Position numbers and translations under genes: made by a program
The notes under the pieces: generated by a model
The model's input: only the letters and a program-made list of their open reading frames with translations
Databases searched by the model: none
What the model was told of the DNA's origin: nothing
NCBI RefSeq assembly: GCF_900142185.1
Contig: NZ_FQZZ01000001.1
Location: 372,001-436,000, forward strand
From: Lutimaribacter pacificus
GTDB taxonomy: Bacteria; Pseudomonadota; Alphaproteobacteria; Rhodobacterales; Rhodobacteraceae
Direction of reading: 5' to 3'
Length of the DNA stretch: 64,000 nucleotides
Part shown: positions 1 through 8,835 of the stretch, in pieces
How positions within the stretch are numbered: position 1 is the stretch's first letter
Layout: each line of letters begins with the position of its first letter

Positions 1-423
1 CACCAACGCGCGGGCGGCCTCGCGCTCCTCGGCCTCGGCATCCAGCAGGTCCGCCGCCGTCCGGTCGTAGGCGGATTGCGCATCGGCCGGGTCGATCCGC
101 AAAAGCACCGTTCCGGCCGTGATCCGGGCGCCTTCCTCGAAATCGGGGGACAGTTCGATCACCGTGCCGCTGGCGGCGGCGCGCAGTTCCAGCGTCCGGC
201 GGCTCTGCACCTGGCCAAAGGCGGTCAGGACGGGGGCGACGGTGCGCAACTCGGCCGGTTCGACATTGACCGTGAAGACGCGCTCGCGCTGCGGGGGCAC
301 GACGGCCTCGCGGCTCAGGCGGTCCTGGATGGCGTCACGCAGCAGCGCCCCGGCATAGATCAGAAGCGCCAGGGTGACTGAAACCAGAAACAGCCCCGAA
401 AGGCTTTGCCGCAGAAAACGCAT
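1..423 (-). CDS. Efflux RND periplasmic adaptor (HlyD-like), N-terminal fragment
   Basis: This is the first 141 codons of a membrane-fusion/periplasmic adaptor protein; the 3' part lies outside the window. Translated from an ATG at 423, the protein opens with a basic stretch and one transmembrane segment (about residues 9-28). A beta-rich biotinyl-lipoyl-like region follows (about 80-115, with GTVIELSPDFEEGARI and VLLRIDPADA), then the start of a charged coiled-coil hairpin (AADLLDAEAEEREAARALV). This order is typical of adaptors that link an inner-membrane RND or ABC pump to an outer-membrane channel. The substrate cannot be told from this part. Confidence 0.8.
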   Translation of the reverse strand, partial: MRFLRQSLSGLFLVSVTLALLIYAGALLRDAIQDRLSREAVVPPQRERVFTVNVEPAELRTVAPVLTAFGQVQSRRTLELRAAASGTVIELSPDFEEGARITAGTVLLRIDPADAQSAYDRTAADLLDAEAEEREAARALV

Positions 424-522
424 CGTTTTTTCAAACCCTTGCAAGGCGGGACAATGCCCGGCGCCGAAGTGTAACCGCGGCCCGGAAAAAACCAAACCAC
501 AAGCATGTTACGCGGCACCGTG

Positions 523-1065
523 CTATTTCCGTCGCTTGTGTTCTTCCAGACGGGGCATAATCTGCACGAAGTTGCAGGGGCCGTGGCGGTAATCGAGCTG
601 GTATTGCAGGATTTCGTCCCACGCATCCTTGCAGGCGCCGGTGCTGCCGGGCAGGGCGAACAGGTAGGTGCCGCCCGCCACGCCGCCGGTGGCGCGGGAC
701 TGCACGGCGCTGGTGCCGATCTTGTTCATGCTGACGATGGTAAAGACCGTGCCGAAGGCGTCGATTTCCTTTTCATAGACATCGCGATGCGCCTCGACCG
801 TCACGTCGCGCCCGGTCAGGCCGGTGCCGCCGGTCGAGATCACCACGTCCACGTCGGGGTTTTCCACCCATTCGCGCAATTGCGCGGCGATGGCGTCGCG
901 TTCGTCACGCACAAGCATCCGGTCGGCCAGGATATGCCCCGCCCCCTCGATCCGCTGCACCAGCGTATCGCCCGAGCGGTCATCCGCGATCCCGCGCGTG
1001 TCGCTGACGGTCAGGACCGCGATGCGCACGGGGATGAATTCCTTGCTGTCGTCGATGCGTGACAT
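523..1065 (-). CDS. moaB: Molybdenum cofactor biosynthesis protein B
   Basis: A 180-residue MoaB/MogA-fold protein. The family adenylylates molybdopterin or acts beside MogA in molybdenum cofactor assembly in the cytoplasm. Visible motifs are TVSDTRG near residue 19, the MPT-binding STGGTGLTGRD at 77-87 and FALPGSTGACKD near 136-147. Length fits the family. The stop lies 12 bp before the 3' end of the next minus-strand gene's start region, so it may share a transcript with the phosphoesterase and glycosylase genes upstream. MogA is the main alternative, but the N-terminal extension and DVTVEAHRDV fit MoaB better. Confidence 0.93.
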   Translation of the reverse strand: MSRIDDSKEFIPVRIAVLTVSDTRGIADDRSGDTLVQRIEGAGHILADRMLVRDERDAIAAQLREWVENPDVDVVISTGGTGLTGRDVTVEAHRDVYEKEIDAFGTVFTIVSMNKIGTSAVQSRATGGVAGGTYLFALPGSTGACKDAWDEILQYQLDYRHGPCNFVQIMPRLEEHKRRK

Positions 1066-1077
1066 GTCGATCCTGCC

Positions 1078-1671
1078 TCAGATTTCGAACCAGTTGGGTT
1101 TCGGGCCGAGGTTGTGCACCTTCGTATCGCCGATCGTTCCCGACTTGCCCCAGCTGTCGTGGATATGGCCGCACAGCGCGATTTTGGGTTGAAACCGCGC
1201 GATTGCGTCTCGGATCGCAACCGAGCCGACCGATTGCCCGCCCGATGTCGTGTCGGCCACACCCTTGGGCGGGGAGTGGGTGATCAGGATATCGCAGCCC
1301 TCGGCCCCTTCCAGCATCTTCGCGGCCTCGTCCTCGGACAGGTCGCACGACCACTGGCCGAAGGGCGTGACCGGTACGCCATAGCCCAGCCCGAAGATGC
1401 GCAGGCCTTCGGCCTCGGTGGCCCGCCCGTGCAGCACGGTCATGTTGGGCCGGGCCGCGGCGCGCAGTTCCCCGGCGCTTTCGGCATTGCCGGGCACGAC
1501 GATCATCGGCGCCATGATGCCGCGCAGCATCTCCATCGCGTCCTCCAGCCCCTCGCGCATGTTGCAGAAATCGCCTGCGCCGATCACCAGCCCGGCCTCG
1601 GTGCTGGCCTCGGTCAGCGCCTCGGCCCGGTTGCGGGCCAGATGCAGGTCGGAAAACGCAAGGATATGCAT
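1078..1671 (-). CDS. Metallophosphoesterase, calcineurin-like
   Basis: A 197-residue phosphoesterase with the dinuclear-metal motifs in order: SDLH (7-10), GAGDF (31-35), GNAES (61-65, in place of GNHE), THSPP (131-135) and GHIH (168-171). No signal peptide is visible, so a cytoplasmic enzyme is expected. The substrate is unknown; the small size suggests a YfcE- or Rv0805-like phosphodiesterase. Its ATG overlaps the TGA of the upstream glycosylase by one base (TGATG), which sets the start and implies translational coupling. Confidence 0.85.
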   Translation of the reverse strand: MHILAFSDLHLARNRAEALTEASTEAGLVIGAGDFCNMREGLEDAMEMLRGIMAPMIVVPGNAESAGELRAAARPNMTVLHGRATEAEGLRIFGLGYGVPVTPFGQWSCDLSEDEAAKMLEGAEGCDILITHSPPKGVADTTSGGQSVGSVAIRDAIARFQPKIALCGHIHDSWGKSGTIGDTKVHNLGPKPNWFEI

Positions 1672-2459
1672 CAGGAGGACTCCAGCCGCGCCTTGAGGGT
1701 CAGAAGGTCGGCCCATGCCTCGCGCTTGGCCTGCGGCTGGCGCAGCAGGTAGGCCGGGTGCAGCATCGGCAGGGCGGGGCGGCCATAGGCCTCGTGCCAC
1801 TGGCCGCGCAGCCGGGTGATACCGCGTTTGCCAAGCCCGGCCTGACAACTGGAATTGCCCATCAGCACCACGATATCGGGCTGCACCAGGTCGACATGGC
1901 GCTGCACGAAGGGCAGCATCATGGCGATTTCCTCGGGCTTCGGGTCGCGGTTCTGCGGCGGGCGCCAGGGCAGGACGTTGGTGATATAGACCGCTTTGGC
2001 CGCATCGTCGGCGTGGCGGTCCAGCCCGACGGCGGCCAGCATCCGGTCCAGCAACTGGCCCGCGCGCCCGACAAAGGGCTTGCCCTCGCGGTCCTCGTCG
2101 CGGCCTGGCGCCTCGCCGATGATCATGACGCGGGCGGCGGGGTTGCCATCGGCAAAGACAAGGTTGCGCGCGCCGCGCCGCAATTCGCAATGGTCATAGG
2201 CCGCCAGCGCCGCGCGCAGGTGTTCAAGGTCGGCAGCACCCTGCGCCATCTGGCGCGCGATGGCCACGGGGTCGATCCCGGCGGGTTTGGCGGGGGGCGC
2301 GGCCTGTGGTGCCGGGCGGGCCGATGTCGGTTTTGCCGGTGCTTCGGTCGGCAGATCATAGCGGTTGACCGGCGCGTCGCCGATGGCGTCGATCGCGCCA
2401 AGCTCGACCTGCCAGTCCAGCGCGGCCAGTGCCGCATATGTGTCGGTTGCCGATTCCAT
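1671..2459 (-). CDS. Uracil-DNA glycosylase, family 4-like
   Basis: A 262-residue base-excision repair enzyme that removes uracil from DNA. A variable Ala/Pro-rich N-terminus (to about residue 60) precedes the UDG fold. Motif A is GEAPGRDED (115-123), followed by [24 protein letters not shown] (161-168) and motif B HPAYLL (234-239). Only two cysteines (91 and 205) are present, so the four-Cys iron-sulfur site known from the Thermus family 4 enzyme is incomplete. It is coupled to the downstream phosphoesterase by a one-base overlap. Confidence 0.88.
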   Translation of the reverse strand: MESATDTYAALAALDWQVELGAIDAIGDAPVNRYDLPTEAPAKPTSARPAPQAAPPAKPAGIDPVAIARQMAQGAADLEHLRAALAAYDHCELRRGARNLVFADGNPAARVMIIGEAPGRDEDREGKPFVGRAGQLLDRMLAAVGLDRHADDAAKAVYITNVLPWRPPQNRDPKPEEIAMMLPFVQRHVDLVQPDIVVLMGNSSCQAGLGKRGITRLRGQWHEAYGRPALPMLHPAYLLRQPQAKREAWADLLTLKARLESS

Positions 2460-2497
2460 GCTTCTAACCTAGGCGCTGGCGCGGTGGGCGAAAAGGC

Positions 2498-3439
2498 TCA
2501 GTCGCGCGGGGCGGCGGCGCGCCGCAGCCGGTCGTTGATCGCCACGCCCAGCCCCCGGTCGGGGATCGGCGCCACGGCGATGCCCGCGATGCCGGGCCGG
2601 TCGAGCGTGTGGAGGTGGCGAAACAGGTTCGCCGCCGCCTCGACCAGGTCGCCGGTTTCCGAGAGGTTCAGATCGCACTCCATCGCGCCGAAGCCCAGCA
2701 GCACCTCGCCCGGTTCGGCGCGTTCCGCGTTCAGCCGGACCCGCGCGCCGGGCGCGTAGTGCGAGCCGAGCTGCCCCGGCGCGGTGATTTCGCCGCCGGT
2801 ATGCGTGGCCAGTGCTGCGCCCAGAACCGCCCCGATCGCCTCGGCCGGGATGCCGCCCGGACGCAGCAGGGTGGGCGTGCCGGCCAGCCCGACGATGGTG
2901 CTTTCCAGCCCGACCGCGCAATCGCCGCCGTCGATCACCGCGTCGATCCGGCCCCTGAGCCCGGCCAACACATGCGCGGCGCTGGTGGGGCTGATCCGGC
3001 CCGACGGGTTGGCCGAGGGCGCCGCCACCGGCCCGCCGAAGACGCGCAGCACCGCCTGCGCCAGCGGATGCGCGGGCACCCTGAGCGCCACGGTGTCCAG
3101 CCCCGCGGTGACCAGCGGCGACAGCCCGTGCCCGTCGCGCAGCGGCAACACCAGCGTCAGCGGGCCGGGCCAGAACGCATCGGCCAGTTTCTGCGCCGCA
3201 TCCGTCCATTCCACGTAATCGCGCGCGCGGGCGGCGTCAGGCAGGTGCACGATCAGCGGGTTGAAGCTGGGCCGCCCCTTGGCTTCGTAGATGCGGGCCA
3301 CGGCGCGGTCGTTGCGCGCATCGCCGGCCAGCCCATAGACGGTTTCGGTCGGCAGGGCGATAAGCCGCCCCTCGGAAAGCAGTTCCGCGGCGCGGACGAT
3401 GCCCGCCTGATCCCAATTCAGAAGCTCCGTTTCAGCCAT
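2498..3439 (-). CDS. tsaC: L-threonylcarbamoyladenylate synthase, Sua5 type
   Basis: A 313-residue enzyme that makes threonylcarbamoyl-AMP from threonine, bicarbonate and ATP, the first step of tRNA t6A37 formation. The YrdC domain shows ALPTETVYGLAGDA (about 28-41), the KGRPSFNPLIVH loop (54-65) and APSANPSGRISPTSA. A C-terminal Sua5 extension of about 100 residues distinguishes it from short TsaC. The ATG at 3439 was chosen because homology begins with MAETELL; the open frame runs further upstream without a plausible protein. It is divergent from the acyl-CoA dehydrogenase at 3555. Confidence 0.93.
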   Translation of the reverse strand: MAETELLNWDQAGIVRAAELLSEGRLIALPTETVYGLAGDARNDRAVARIYEAKGRPSFNPLIVHLPDAARARDYVEWTDAAQKLADAFWPGPLTLVLPLRDGHGLSPLVTAGLDTVALRVPAHPLAQAVLRVFGGPVAAPSANPSGRISPTSAAHVLAGLRGRIDAVIDGGDCAVGLESTIVGLAGTPTLLRPGGIPAEAIGAVLGAALATHTGGEITAPGQLGSHYAPGARVRLNAERAEPGEVLLGFGAMECDLNLSETGDLVEAAANLFRHLHTLDRPGIAGIAVAPIPDRGLGVAINDRLRRAAAPRD

Positions 3440-3554
3440 GCTCTGACGCCGCGTTTTTGTTGATGCCGGGCGTCTTCGGATTAGTGTGCCCGGAAACCAC
3501 CGGCATACAGGCAGCCCCATCCTTTGCCAAGCTGCCACCGCAGGAGACCAACCG

Positions 3555-5249
3555 ATGCCCTATCGCGCCCCGATCACCGATTTCCGTTTCATCTTTGACC
3601 ATGTTTCCGATTTCTCGCAGGTGCAGGGGACAGAGCGGTTCGGCGATGCCTCGGACGACATGGTCGATGCCATCCTGGAAGGGGCCGGGCGCATCTGCGA
3701 AGAGGTGCTGGAGCCGCTGCGCCGCACCGGCGACATGCAGGGCGCCGTTCTGGAAAACGGCGTGGTGCGGATGCCCGAGGGGTTCAAACAGGCGTTCGGT
3801 GAACTGGCCGAGGGTGGCTGGATCGCGCTGTCGGCGGCGCAGGAATACGGCGGTATGGGCCTGCCGATCACGATGACAACCGCCCTCAACGAGATGATGG
3901 CATCCACCACGATGGGGCTGGGCCTGTGCACGATCCTGACGCAGGGCCAGATCGAGGCGTTGGAGCATCACGCCAGCGACCCGATCAGGGAGACCTACCT
4001 GCCGAAACTGATCTCGGGCGAATGGACCGGCACGATGAACCTGACCGAACCGCAGGCGGGATCGGATGTGGGCGCGCTGAAAACCCGGGCCGAGCCGAAC
4101 GAAGACGGGTCTTATGCGATCACGGGGCAAAAGATATTCATCACTTTCGGCGATCACGACATGGCCGAAAACGTGTGCCACCTGGTGCTGGCACGCCTGC
4201 CCGGCGCGCCCGGCGGGACCAGGGGGATCAGCCTGTTCATGGTGCCCAAGCTGATCCCGGACGATGCCGGAAACACCGGCGTCGCCAACGCGCTCAAGGT
4301 GGTGAGCCTTGAGGAAAAGATGGGCATCCACTCCAGCCCCACGGCGGTGATGCAGTACGACGGCGCGACCGGCTGGCTTGTCGGCGAGGAAAACAAGGGC
4401 ATGGCGGCCATGTTCACGATGATGAACAACGCCCGGCTTGCCGTGGGCGTGCAGGGCGTCGGCTGCGCCGAGGGGGCGTATCAGCAGTCGCTGGCCTATG
4501 CGCAGGAGCGCGAGCAGATGGGCCGGATCATCGACCATGCGGATGTGCGCCGGATGCTGCTGACGATGAAGGCGGAAACCTTCGTCGCGCGGGCCATCGC
4601 GGTCAACTGCGCCGTGGCCATCGACATGCAGACCGCCACCGGCGAGGCCGAGTGGAAGGCCCGCGCGGCGCTGCTGACGCCGATCGCCAAGGCCTTTGCG
4701 ACCGATATCGGCTGCGAGGTGGCCAGCATCGGCATCCAGGTCCATGGCGGCATGGGCTTCATCGAGGAAACCGGCGCGGCGCAGTTTTTGCGCGACGCGC
4801 GGATCACCCCGATCTACGAGGGCACCAACGGCATTCAGGCGGCAGACCTCGTGGGCCGCAAGATGATGGATGGCGGGGAGGCCGCATTCCGCCTGCTGGA
4901 CGAGATCGAGGCGCACGCGGAATCGGTGCGCTCGCAGATGCCCGAACTGGCCGAACCGGTGTGGCAGGCCTCGGAAACCCTGCGCGAGGCGGTGGAATGG
5001 CTGGTCGCGCAAAGCGACATGCCCACGCGGCTTGCCGGGTCGGTGCCGTTCCTGCGCGCCTTTGCCCGTGTGCTGGGCGGGCATTACCACCTGCGCGCCG
5101 CGTTGGCCGAGCAGGGTGAGGGCGCCCGGACCAAGCTGGCGCGCTTTTACATCATGCGGCTGTTGCCGGAACATGCCGCGCTGCTGACCCATGCGATGGC
5201 CGGGGCCGGGGATCTGTTCGCGCTCGACGAAGACGAGATGGCGGCATGA
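3555..5249 (+). CDS. Acyl-CoA dehydrogenase, long form
   Basis: A 564-residue FAD flavoprotein that introduces the alpha,beta double bond into acyl-CoA and passes electrons to ETF. It has the N-terminal extension (MPYRAPITDFRF), the FAD-binding MNLTEPQAGSDVGAL segment, and a catalytic Glu at about 422 within IYEGTNGIQ. A C-terminal helical domain completes the roughly 590-residue subclass. The ATG at 3555 has AGGAG eight bases upstream; the open frame extends to 3486 without a ribosome site. The last four bases (ATGA) overlap the MBL gene. A second member of this subclass is at 29449-31227. Confidence 0.93.
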   Translation: MPYRAPITDFRFIFDHVSDFSQVQGTERFGDASDDMVDAILEGAGRICEEVLEPLRRTGDMQGAVLENGVVRMPEGFKQAFGELAEGGWIALSAAQEYGGMGLPITMTTALNEMMASTTMGLGLCTILTQGQIEALEHHASDPIRETYLPKLISGEWTGTMNLTEPQAGSDVGALKTRAEPNEDGSYAITGQKIFITFGDHDMAENVCHLVLARLPGAPGGTRGISLFMVPKLIPDDAGNTGVANALKVVSLEEKMGIHSSPTAVMQYDGATGWLVGEENKGMAAMFTMMNNARLAVGVQGVGCAEGAYQQSLAYAQEREQMGRIIDHADVRRMLLTMKAETFVARAIAVNCAVAIDMQTATGEAEWKARAALLTPIAKAFATDIGCEVASIGIQVHGGMGFIEETGAAQFLRDARITPIYEGTNGIQAADLVGRKMMDGGEAAFRLLDEIEAHAESVRSQMPELAEPVWQASETLREAVEWLVAQSDMPTRLAGSVPFLRAFARVLGGHYHLRAALAEQGEGARTKLARFYIMRLLPEHAALLTHAMAGAGDLFALDEDEMAA

Positions 5250-6295
5250 TGGACGGCGCGACCCACGGCATACGCTATCCCTGGGATACCCCGCCCGCGC
5301 CGGGCGATGCCATCGAGGTGGCCGAGGGCGTTCTGTGGATTCGCCTGCCGCTGCCGATGAAGCTGGACCATGTGAATATCTACGCGCTGGACGAGGGCGA
5401 TCACTGGACCATCGTGGATGCCGGCCTGAAATCGCGCAAGTCCGAGGCGATATGGGAGGATATCCTGTCGCGCGTGCTGGGTGGCAAGCCGGTGGGCCGC
5501 GTGATCCTGACCCATTACCATCCCGATCACGTCGGCATGGTGGGCTGGCTGCTGGACCGTTTCGGCGCCGAGCACTGGACCACCCGCATGACCTATACGA
5601 TGGCGCGGATGCTGATGCTGGATGTCGAGGACAGCCCCAGCCCGCAGGCGCAGGAGTTCTGGCGCGATGCCGGCATGTCCCCCGCGATGCTTGAACAACG
5701 CCTGAAGGAGCGGCCTTTCAACCTGTCGGACATGGCGCATATGCTGCCGACCGGCTTTATCCGGCTGCAACAGGGCGACACCCTGCGCGCCGGCGGACGC
5801 ATGTGGGACGTGCATATCGGCAATGGCCACGCGCCCGAGCACCTCACGCTCTGGAGCCGCGACGACAACCTGGTGATCGCGGGCGACCAGATCCTGCCCT
5901 CGATCAGCCCCAATATCGGCGTCTACCCGGCCGAGCCGCTGGCCGATCCGCTGGCGGAATGGCTGGAAAGCTGCGAACGCCTGGCCCCGCTGGCGCGCGA
6001 GGATCACCTGGTGCTGGGCGGGCACAAGCTGCCCTTTACCGGGCTGCCGCTGCGCATGTACCAACTGGCCGAGAACCATCACGGCGCGCTGGACCGGTTG
6101 CGCGACCACCTGGCCACGCCGCGCATCGCCGGCGATTGCTTTGCGCCGCTGTTCAAGCGCACGATCGACGGTGACACCTACGGGATGGCGCTGTCGGAAA
6201 CGGTGGCGCATCTGAACCATTTGCTGCATCTTGGCGAGGTCACGCGCCATCGCCGCGAGGATGGGGCGTGGGCCTGGGAACTGGCAAAGGAGTGA
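5246..6295 (+). CDS. MBL-fold metallo-hydrolase
   Basis: A 349-residue metallo-beta-lactamase-fold hydrolase. The metal-binding HYHPDH motif is at 90-95, with DHVNIYALDEGDHWTIVDAG before it and GHAPEHLTLWS plus AGDQILPSISPNIGV after it. A C-terminal helical region carries HLNHLLHLGEV. It overlaps the acyl-CoA dehydrogenase by ATGA, so the two are almost surely co-translated. Such MBL proteins next to acyl-CoA dehydrogenases are often assigned thioesterase- or glyoxalase II-like roles; the substrate here is inferred only from context. Confidence 0.88.
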   Translation: MMDGATHGIRYPWDTPPAPGDAIEVAEGVLWIRLPLPMKLDHVNIYALDEGDHWTIVDAGLKSRKSEAIWEDILSRVLGGKPVGRVILTHYHPDHVGMVGWLLDRFGAEHWTTRMTYTMARMLMLDVEDSPSPQAQEFWRDAGMSPAMLEQRLKERPFNLSDMAHMLPTGFIRLQQGDTLRAGGRMWDVHIGNGHAPEHLTLWSRDDNLVIAGDQILPSISPNIGVYPAEPLADPLAEWLESCERLAPLAREDHLVLGGHKLPFTGLPLRMYQLAENHHGALDRLRDHLATPRIAGDCFAPLFKRTIDGDTYGMALSETVAHLNHLLHLGEVTRHRREDGAWAWELAKE

Positions 6296-6299
6296 TTGC

Positions 6300-6752
6300 A
6301 TGGACGATACCATCCAGACATCCGCCGAAGCCGAGGAAAACGCAGCCCTTCCGCGTCGGCACGAGGTGCATACCGACGCCAGCCGCGCCTGCGCGCCCGA
6401 TCTGCCCGAGGGCGTGACGCGCAAGCCGGTGGCGCGCAAAAGCCCTGCGGAATGGGCCTATGAGCGGCTGATCCTTTATATCAAGAATTTCGAGGAACAG
6501 CTCGATTCCGAGCACGAGGTCGCCATGGGCTTTGCCGGTGGCGAGATCGGCGTGCTGAGGATCGAGGGCATGGGCTATTTCGACCCCGATATCGTCACGT
6601 TCTACGGCACCGATGCCAGCGGCGCGCGCACCCAGCTGGTCCAGCATGTCAGCCAGCTGAACGTGATGCTGCGCGCGCTGGCAAAGCCCGAAACCGTCGC
6701 CCAGCCACGCCGCATCGGCTTTCGGCTGGCGCAGGATCTGGAAAACGTCTGA
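6300..6752 (+). CDS. DUF6173 family protein
   Basis: A 150-residue protein without signal peptide or membrane segment. The first 60 residues are low-complexity and charged. The conserved part begins at ARKSPAEWAYERLILYIKNF and continues through LDSEHEVAMGFAGGEIGVLR and a final helix (LVQHVSQLNVMLRALAK). I recognise the pattern as the DUF6173 family common in Rhodobacterales; function is unknown. Its ATG lies four bases after the MBL stop, with AAGGAG overlapping that stop, which places it as the third gene of the operon. Confidence 0.75.
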   Translation: MDDTIQTSAEAEENAALPRRHEVHTDASRACAPDLPEGVTRKPVARKSPAEWAYERLILYIKNFEEQLDSEHEVAMGFAGGEIGVLRIEGMGYFDPDIVTFYGTDASGARTQLVQHVSQLNVMLRALAKPETVAQPRRIGFRLAQDLENV

Positions 6753-6839
6753 TACGCTGCGCTTGACGGGTGACAGGCGGATTTGAATCCGCTAATCAAC
6801 GGGCAACCGCCCTCGGAGTAGCGAAAAAGGACAGGACAT

Positions 6840-6974
6840 ATGGCCGAATACAAGCATGGCGAAATGGATATCACCGTTCAGCAGAAAACCTTTAACGGCT
6901 TCGTCGGCGCGGTGAAGTGGTCGGTCGTGGCCATCATCCTCGTCCTGATCTTCATCGCCATCGTCAACGGCTGA
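6840..6974 (+). CDS. aa3-type cytochrome c oxidase subunit IV
   Basis: A 44-residue membrane peptide reading MAEYKHGEMDITVQQKTFNG and then one transmembrane helix (about residues 25-42, WSVVAIILVLIFIAIV). Size, the conserved YKHGEMDI start and the single helix match the COX_aa3 subunit IV of Paracoccus and Rhodobacter oxidases, a small accessory subunit of the proton-pumping terminal oxidase. The main oxidase genes are not in this window, which is usual. A purine-rich GAAAAAGGACAG ribosome site precedes the ATG. Confidence 0.9.
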   Translation: MAEYKHGEMDITVQQKTFNGFVGAVKWSVVAIILVLIFIAIVNG

Positions 6975-7027
6975 ACCGGCGCGCGCGCCCCGGCGCGACG
7001 CAGGCGGTGTCCTGGGAGTAATTCGGT

Positions 7028-7717
7028 ATGCTGCGCCTTGTGCTGGCCGTTTTCGTCGCGCTTTCGCTTGCCGGCTGCGCGGTCAAACCCGAGATTCCGC
7101 GCAGCGACGAAACCATCGCGCAATCCGCCTATCGCCATGACGGCCCGCCCGAGCTGGTGCTGTTCACGATGAAAAGCAACCGCACCGGGCAGGGCGCGCA
7201 TACCGCGCTTCTGGTCAATGGCAGCCAGCGCGTGATCTTCGACCCGGCCGGGTCTTTCCGCAACGAGGCTATCGTGCGCCGCGGCGACGTGATCTATGGT
7301 GTCACGCCCGGGATGCTGGATGTCTATACCCGCTATCACGCGCGTGAGACGTTCCATGTGCAGGTGCAAAGCCTTCCGGTCTCGTCCGAGCTGGCCGAGG
7401 CCGTCCTGCACGAGGCGCTGGGCAAGGGCCGGCAGGCCGATGCGCGCTGCGCGGCCAGCACCTCGGAAATCCTGGCCGGCTTTCCGCAGCTCGGGATTTC
7501 GACCACCTGGTATCCCAACAACCTGGCCGATCAGTTCGCGCAACTGCCCGGCGTGTCCTCGCGCGAGCTTCACGAATACGATTCCGATGATAACCGCGCG
7601 GTGCTGGCAGCGTTCGATCACGACCGGGTCGCCACCCAGCGCGCCGCGCGCGAACGCCGTGAAAAAGAGGCCGAGCAGGCCGCCTATCAGGGCGGCGACA
7701 GGCTGGCCGCGAACTGA
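7028..7717 (+). CDS. Conserved lipoprotein of unknown function
   Basis: A 229-residue protein with a clear lipoprotein signal: LVLAVFVALSLAGC, lipidated Cys at 18. The mature part contains a GQGAHTALLVNG segment and later a conserved-looking Cys in DARCAASTSEILAGF. A His ahead of a Cys is reminiscent of circularly permuted NlpC/P60-like papain folds, but this is only a guess. The C-terminus is a charged helix (RAARERREKEAEQ). It follows the oxidase subunit IV by 53 bp on the same strand. Confidence 0.7.
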   Translation: MLRLVLAVFVALSLAGCAVKPEIPRSDETIAQSAYRHDGPPELVLFTMKSNRTGQGAHTALLVNGSQRVIFDPAGSFRNEAIVRRGDVIYGVTPGMLDVYTRYHARETFHVQVQSLPVSSELAEAVLHEALGKGRQADARCAASTSEILAGFPQLGISTTWYPNNLADQFAQLPGVSSRELHEYDSDDNRAVLAAFDHDRVATQRAARERREKEAEQAAYQGGDRLAAN

Positions 7718-7721
7718 GCGG

Positions 7722-8045
7722 TCAGCCCAGCAGCAGCCCGCCCACCAGCGTCGCGGCGCCCAGCCCGATCGACAGCAGGACATTTTTCGTGACATAGCCC
7801 ACGCCCAGCGTCACCACCGCGGCGGCCAGCCGCGCGGGATCGACCTGCCCGCCGGTGGCGCCTGGCCAGATCACCAGCGGCGTGACGATGGCGGGCAGCA
7901 CCGCCACCGCCGTATAGCGCAGGTGGCGCAGCAGCCATTCGGGCATCGGCCGCTCGCCCGCCAGCCCCAGAAAGACGAAGCGCAGGGCGAAACTGCCCAG
8001 CCCCAGCCCGAAGATGATGATCCAGAGTTCTGTACGGTCGATCAT
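7722..8045 (-). CDS. azlD: AzlD family branched-chain amino acid exporter subunit
   Basis: A 107-residue hydrophobic protein with about four transmembrane segments and the AzlD pattern (FALRFVFLGLAGERPMPEWL, LRYTAVAVLPAIVTPLVIWP). AzlD pairs with AzlC to export branched-chain amino acids across the inner membrane. The ATG overlaps the AzlC stop by four bases (ATGA), fixing the start and the pairing. It converges with the lipoprotein gene, leaving only four bases between the stops. Confidence 0.88.
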   Translation of the reverse strand: MIDRTELWIIIFGLGLGSFALRFVFLGLAGERPMPEWLLRHLRYTAVAVLPAIVTPLVIWPGATGGQVDPARLAAAVVTLGVGYVTKNVLLSIGLGAATLVGGLLLG

Positions 8046-8761
8046 GGGTCCACCCAAAGGCCGCGGCGCCGCAGCACCAGTTCCACCTGCCCGCCCACGA
8101 TCATGCCGCCCAGGGCGGCCACGATCAGGCCGAGGTTGAAGGGCAGCCAGGCAAACCCCAGCGCCAGCGCCACCGCGGAAAGGGCCGCGGCCCGGTGCGC
8201 AGCGGTGCGCAGCATCGGCGCGATCAGCGCGATGAAGGTGATGGGAACGGCGAAATCCAGCCCGTATTCGGGCGGGATCGCGCTGCCGACCAGCGCGCCG
8301 ACCAGCGTCATCGCGTACCACATCGGGCAGATCGGGGTGACGACGCCAAAGAAATACGCGACCTTCTCGGATACCGACCAGTCGCGGTTTCTTTCGAAGG
8401 CGACGATGGAACAGGCATAGGACTGGTCGACCAGGAAATAGGCGATCAGCATCCGTTGCCACATCGGCGCGCGGCCCAGATGCGGGGTCAGCGAAGCCGA
8501 ATACATCGCCATCCGCAGGTTGACCGCCAGCGCCGAGGCCAGCGCCACGAAGACCGAGGCGTTGTCGAGCAGAAGTTGCAGCGCGGTGAACTGCGCCGCC
8601 CCGGCGATCACCACCACCGAAAAGCTGAGCGCCTCGAACACGCTCAGCCCGGCCTCGGTCGCCACCACGCCGAACAGCAGCGAGAACGGCGCGACGACGA
8701 AGACAAAGGGCGCGGCGTCACGAATGCCCTGCCAATAGGCGTGTTTCATCTCTTCGGTCAT
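8042..8761 (-). CDS. azlC: AzlC family branched-chain amino acid exporter subunit
   Basis: A 239-residue inner-membrane protein of the AzlC family (larger subunit of the AzlCD exporter; E. coli YgaZ type). It begins with a short polar stretch then GIRDAAPFVFVVAPFSLLFG. It has FSVVVIAGAAQFTALQLL, a family hallmark, and LTPHLGRAPMWQRMLIAYFL before VDQSYA. About seven to eight membrane segments are visible. Length fits the family. It is translationally coupled to azlD. Confidence 0.92.
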   Translation of the reverse strand: MTEEMKHAYWQGIRDAAPFVFVVAPFSLLFGVVATEAGLSVFEALSFSVVVIAGAAQFTALQLLLDNASVFVALASALAVNLRMAMYSASLTPHLGRAPMWQRMLIAYFLVDQSYACSIVAFERNRDWSVSEKVAYFFGVVTPICPMWYAMTLVGALVGSAIPPEYGLDFAVPITFIALIAPMLRTAAHRAAALSAVALALGFAWLPFNLGLIVAALGGMIVGGQVELVLRRRGLWVDP

Positions 8762-8835
8762 GGCTGGAATGCCCCGGCGTTTCGGTCCGTCCCAGACCTA
8801 TCGGCAGGGTGCGGGGGATGCAAGGCGGTGGGCGG

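Noticed and set aside
3432-5192. Very long minus-strand open frames, such as one opposite the acyl-CoA dehydrogenase
   Set aside because: High GC gives long shadow frames rich in His, Arg, Gly and Ala. The plus-strand products carry clear family motifs.
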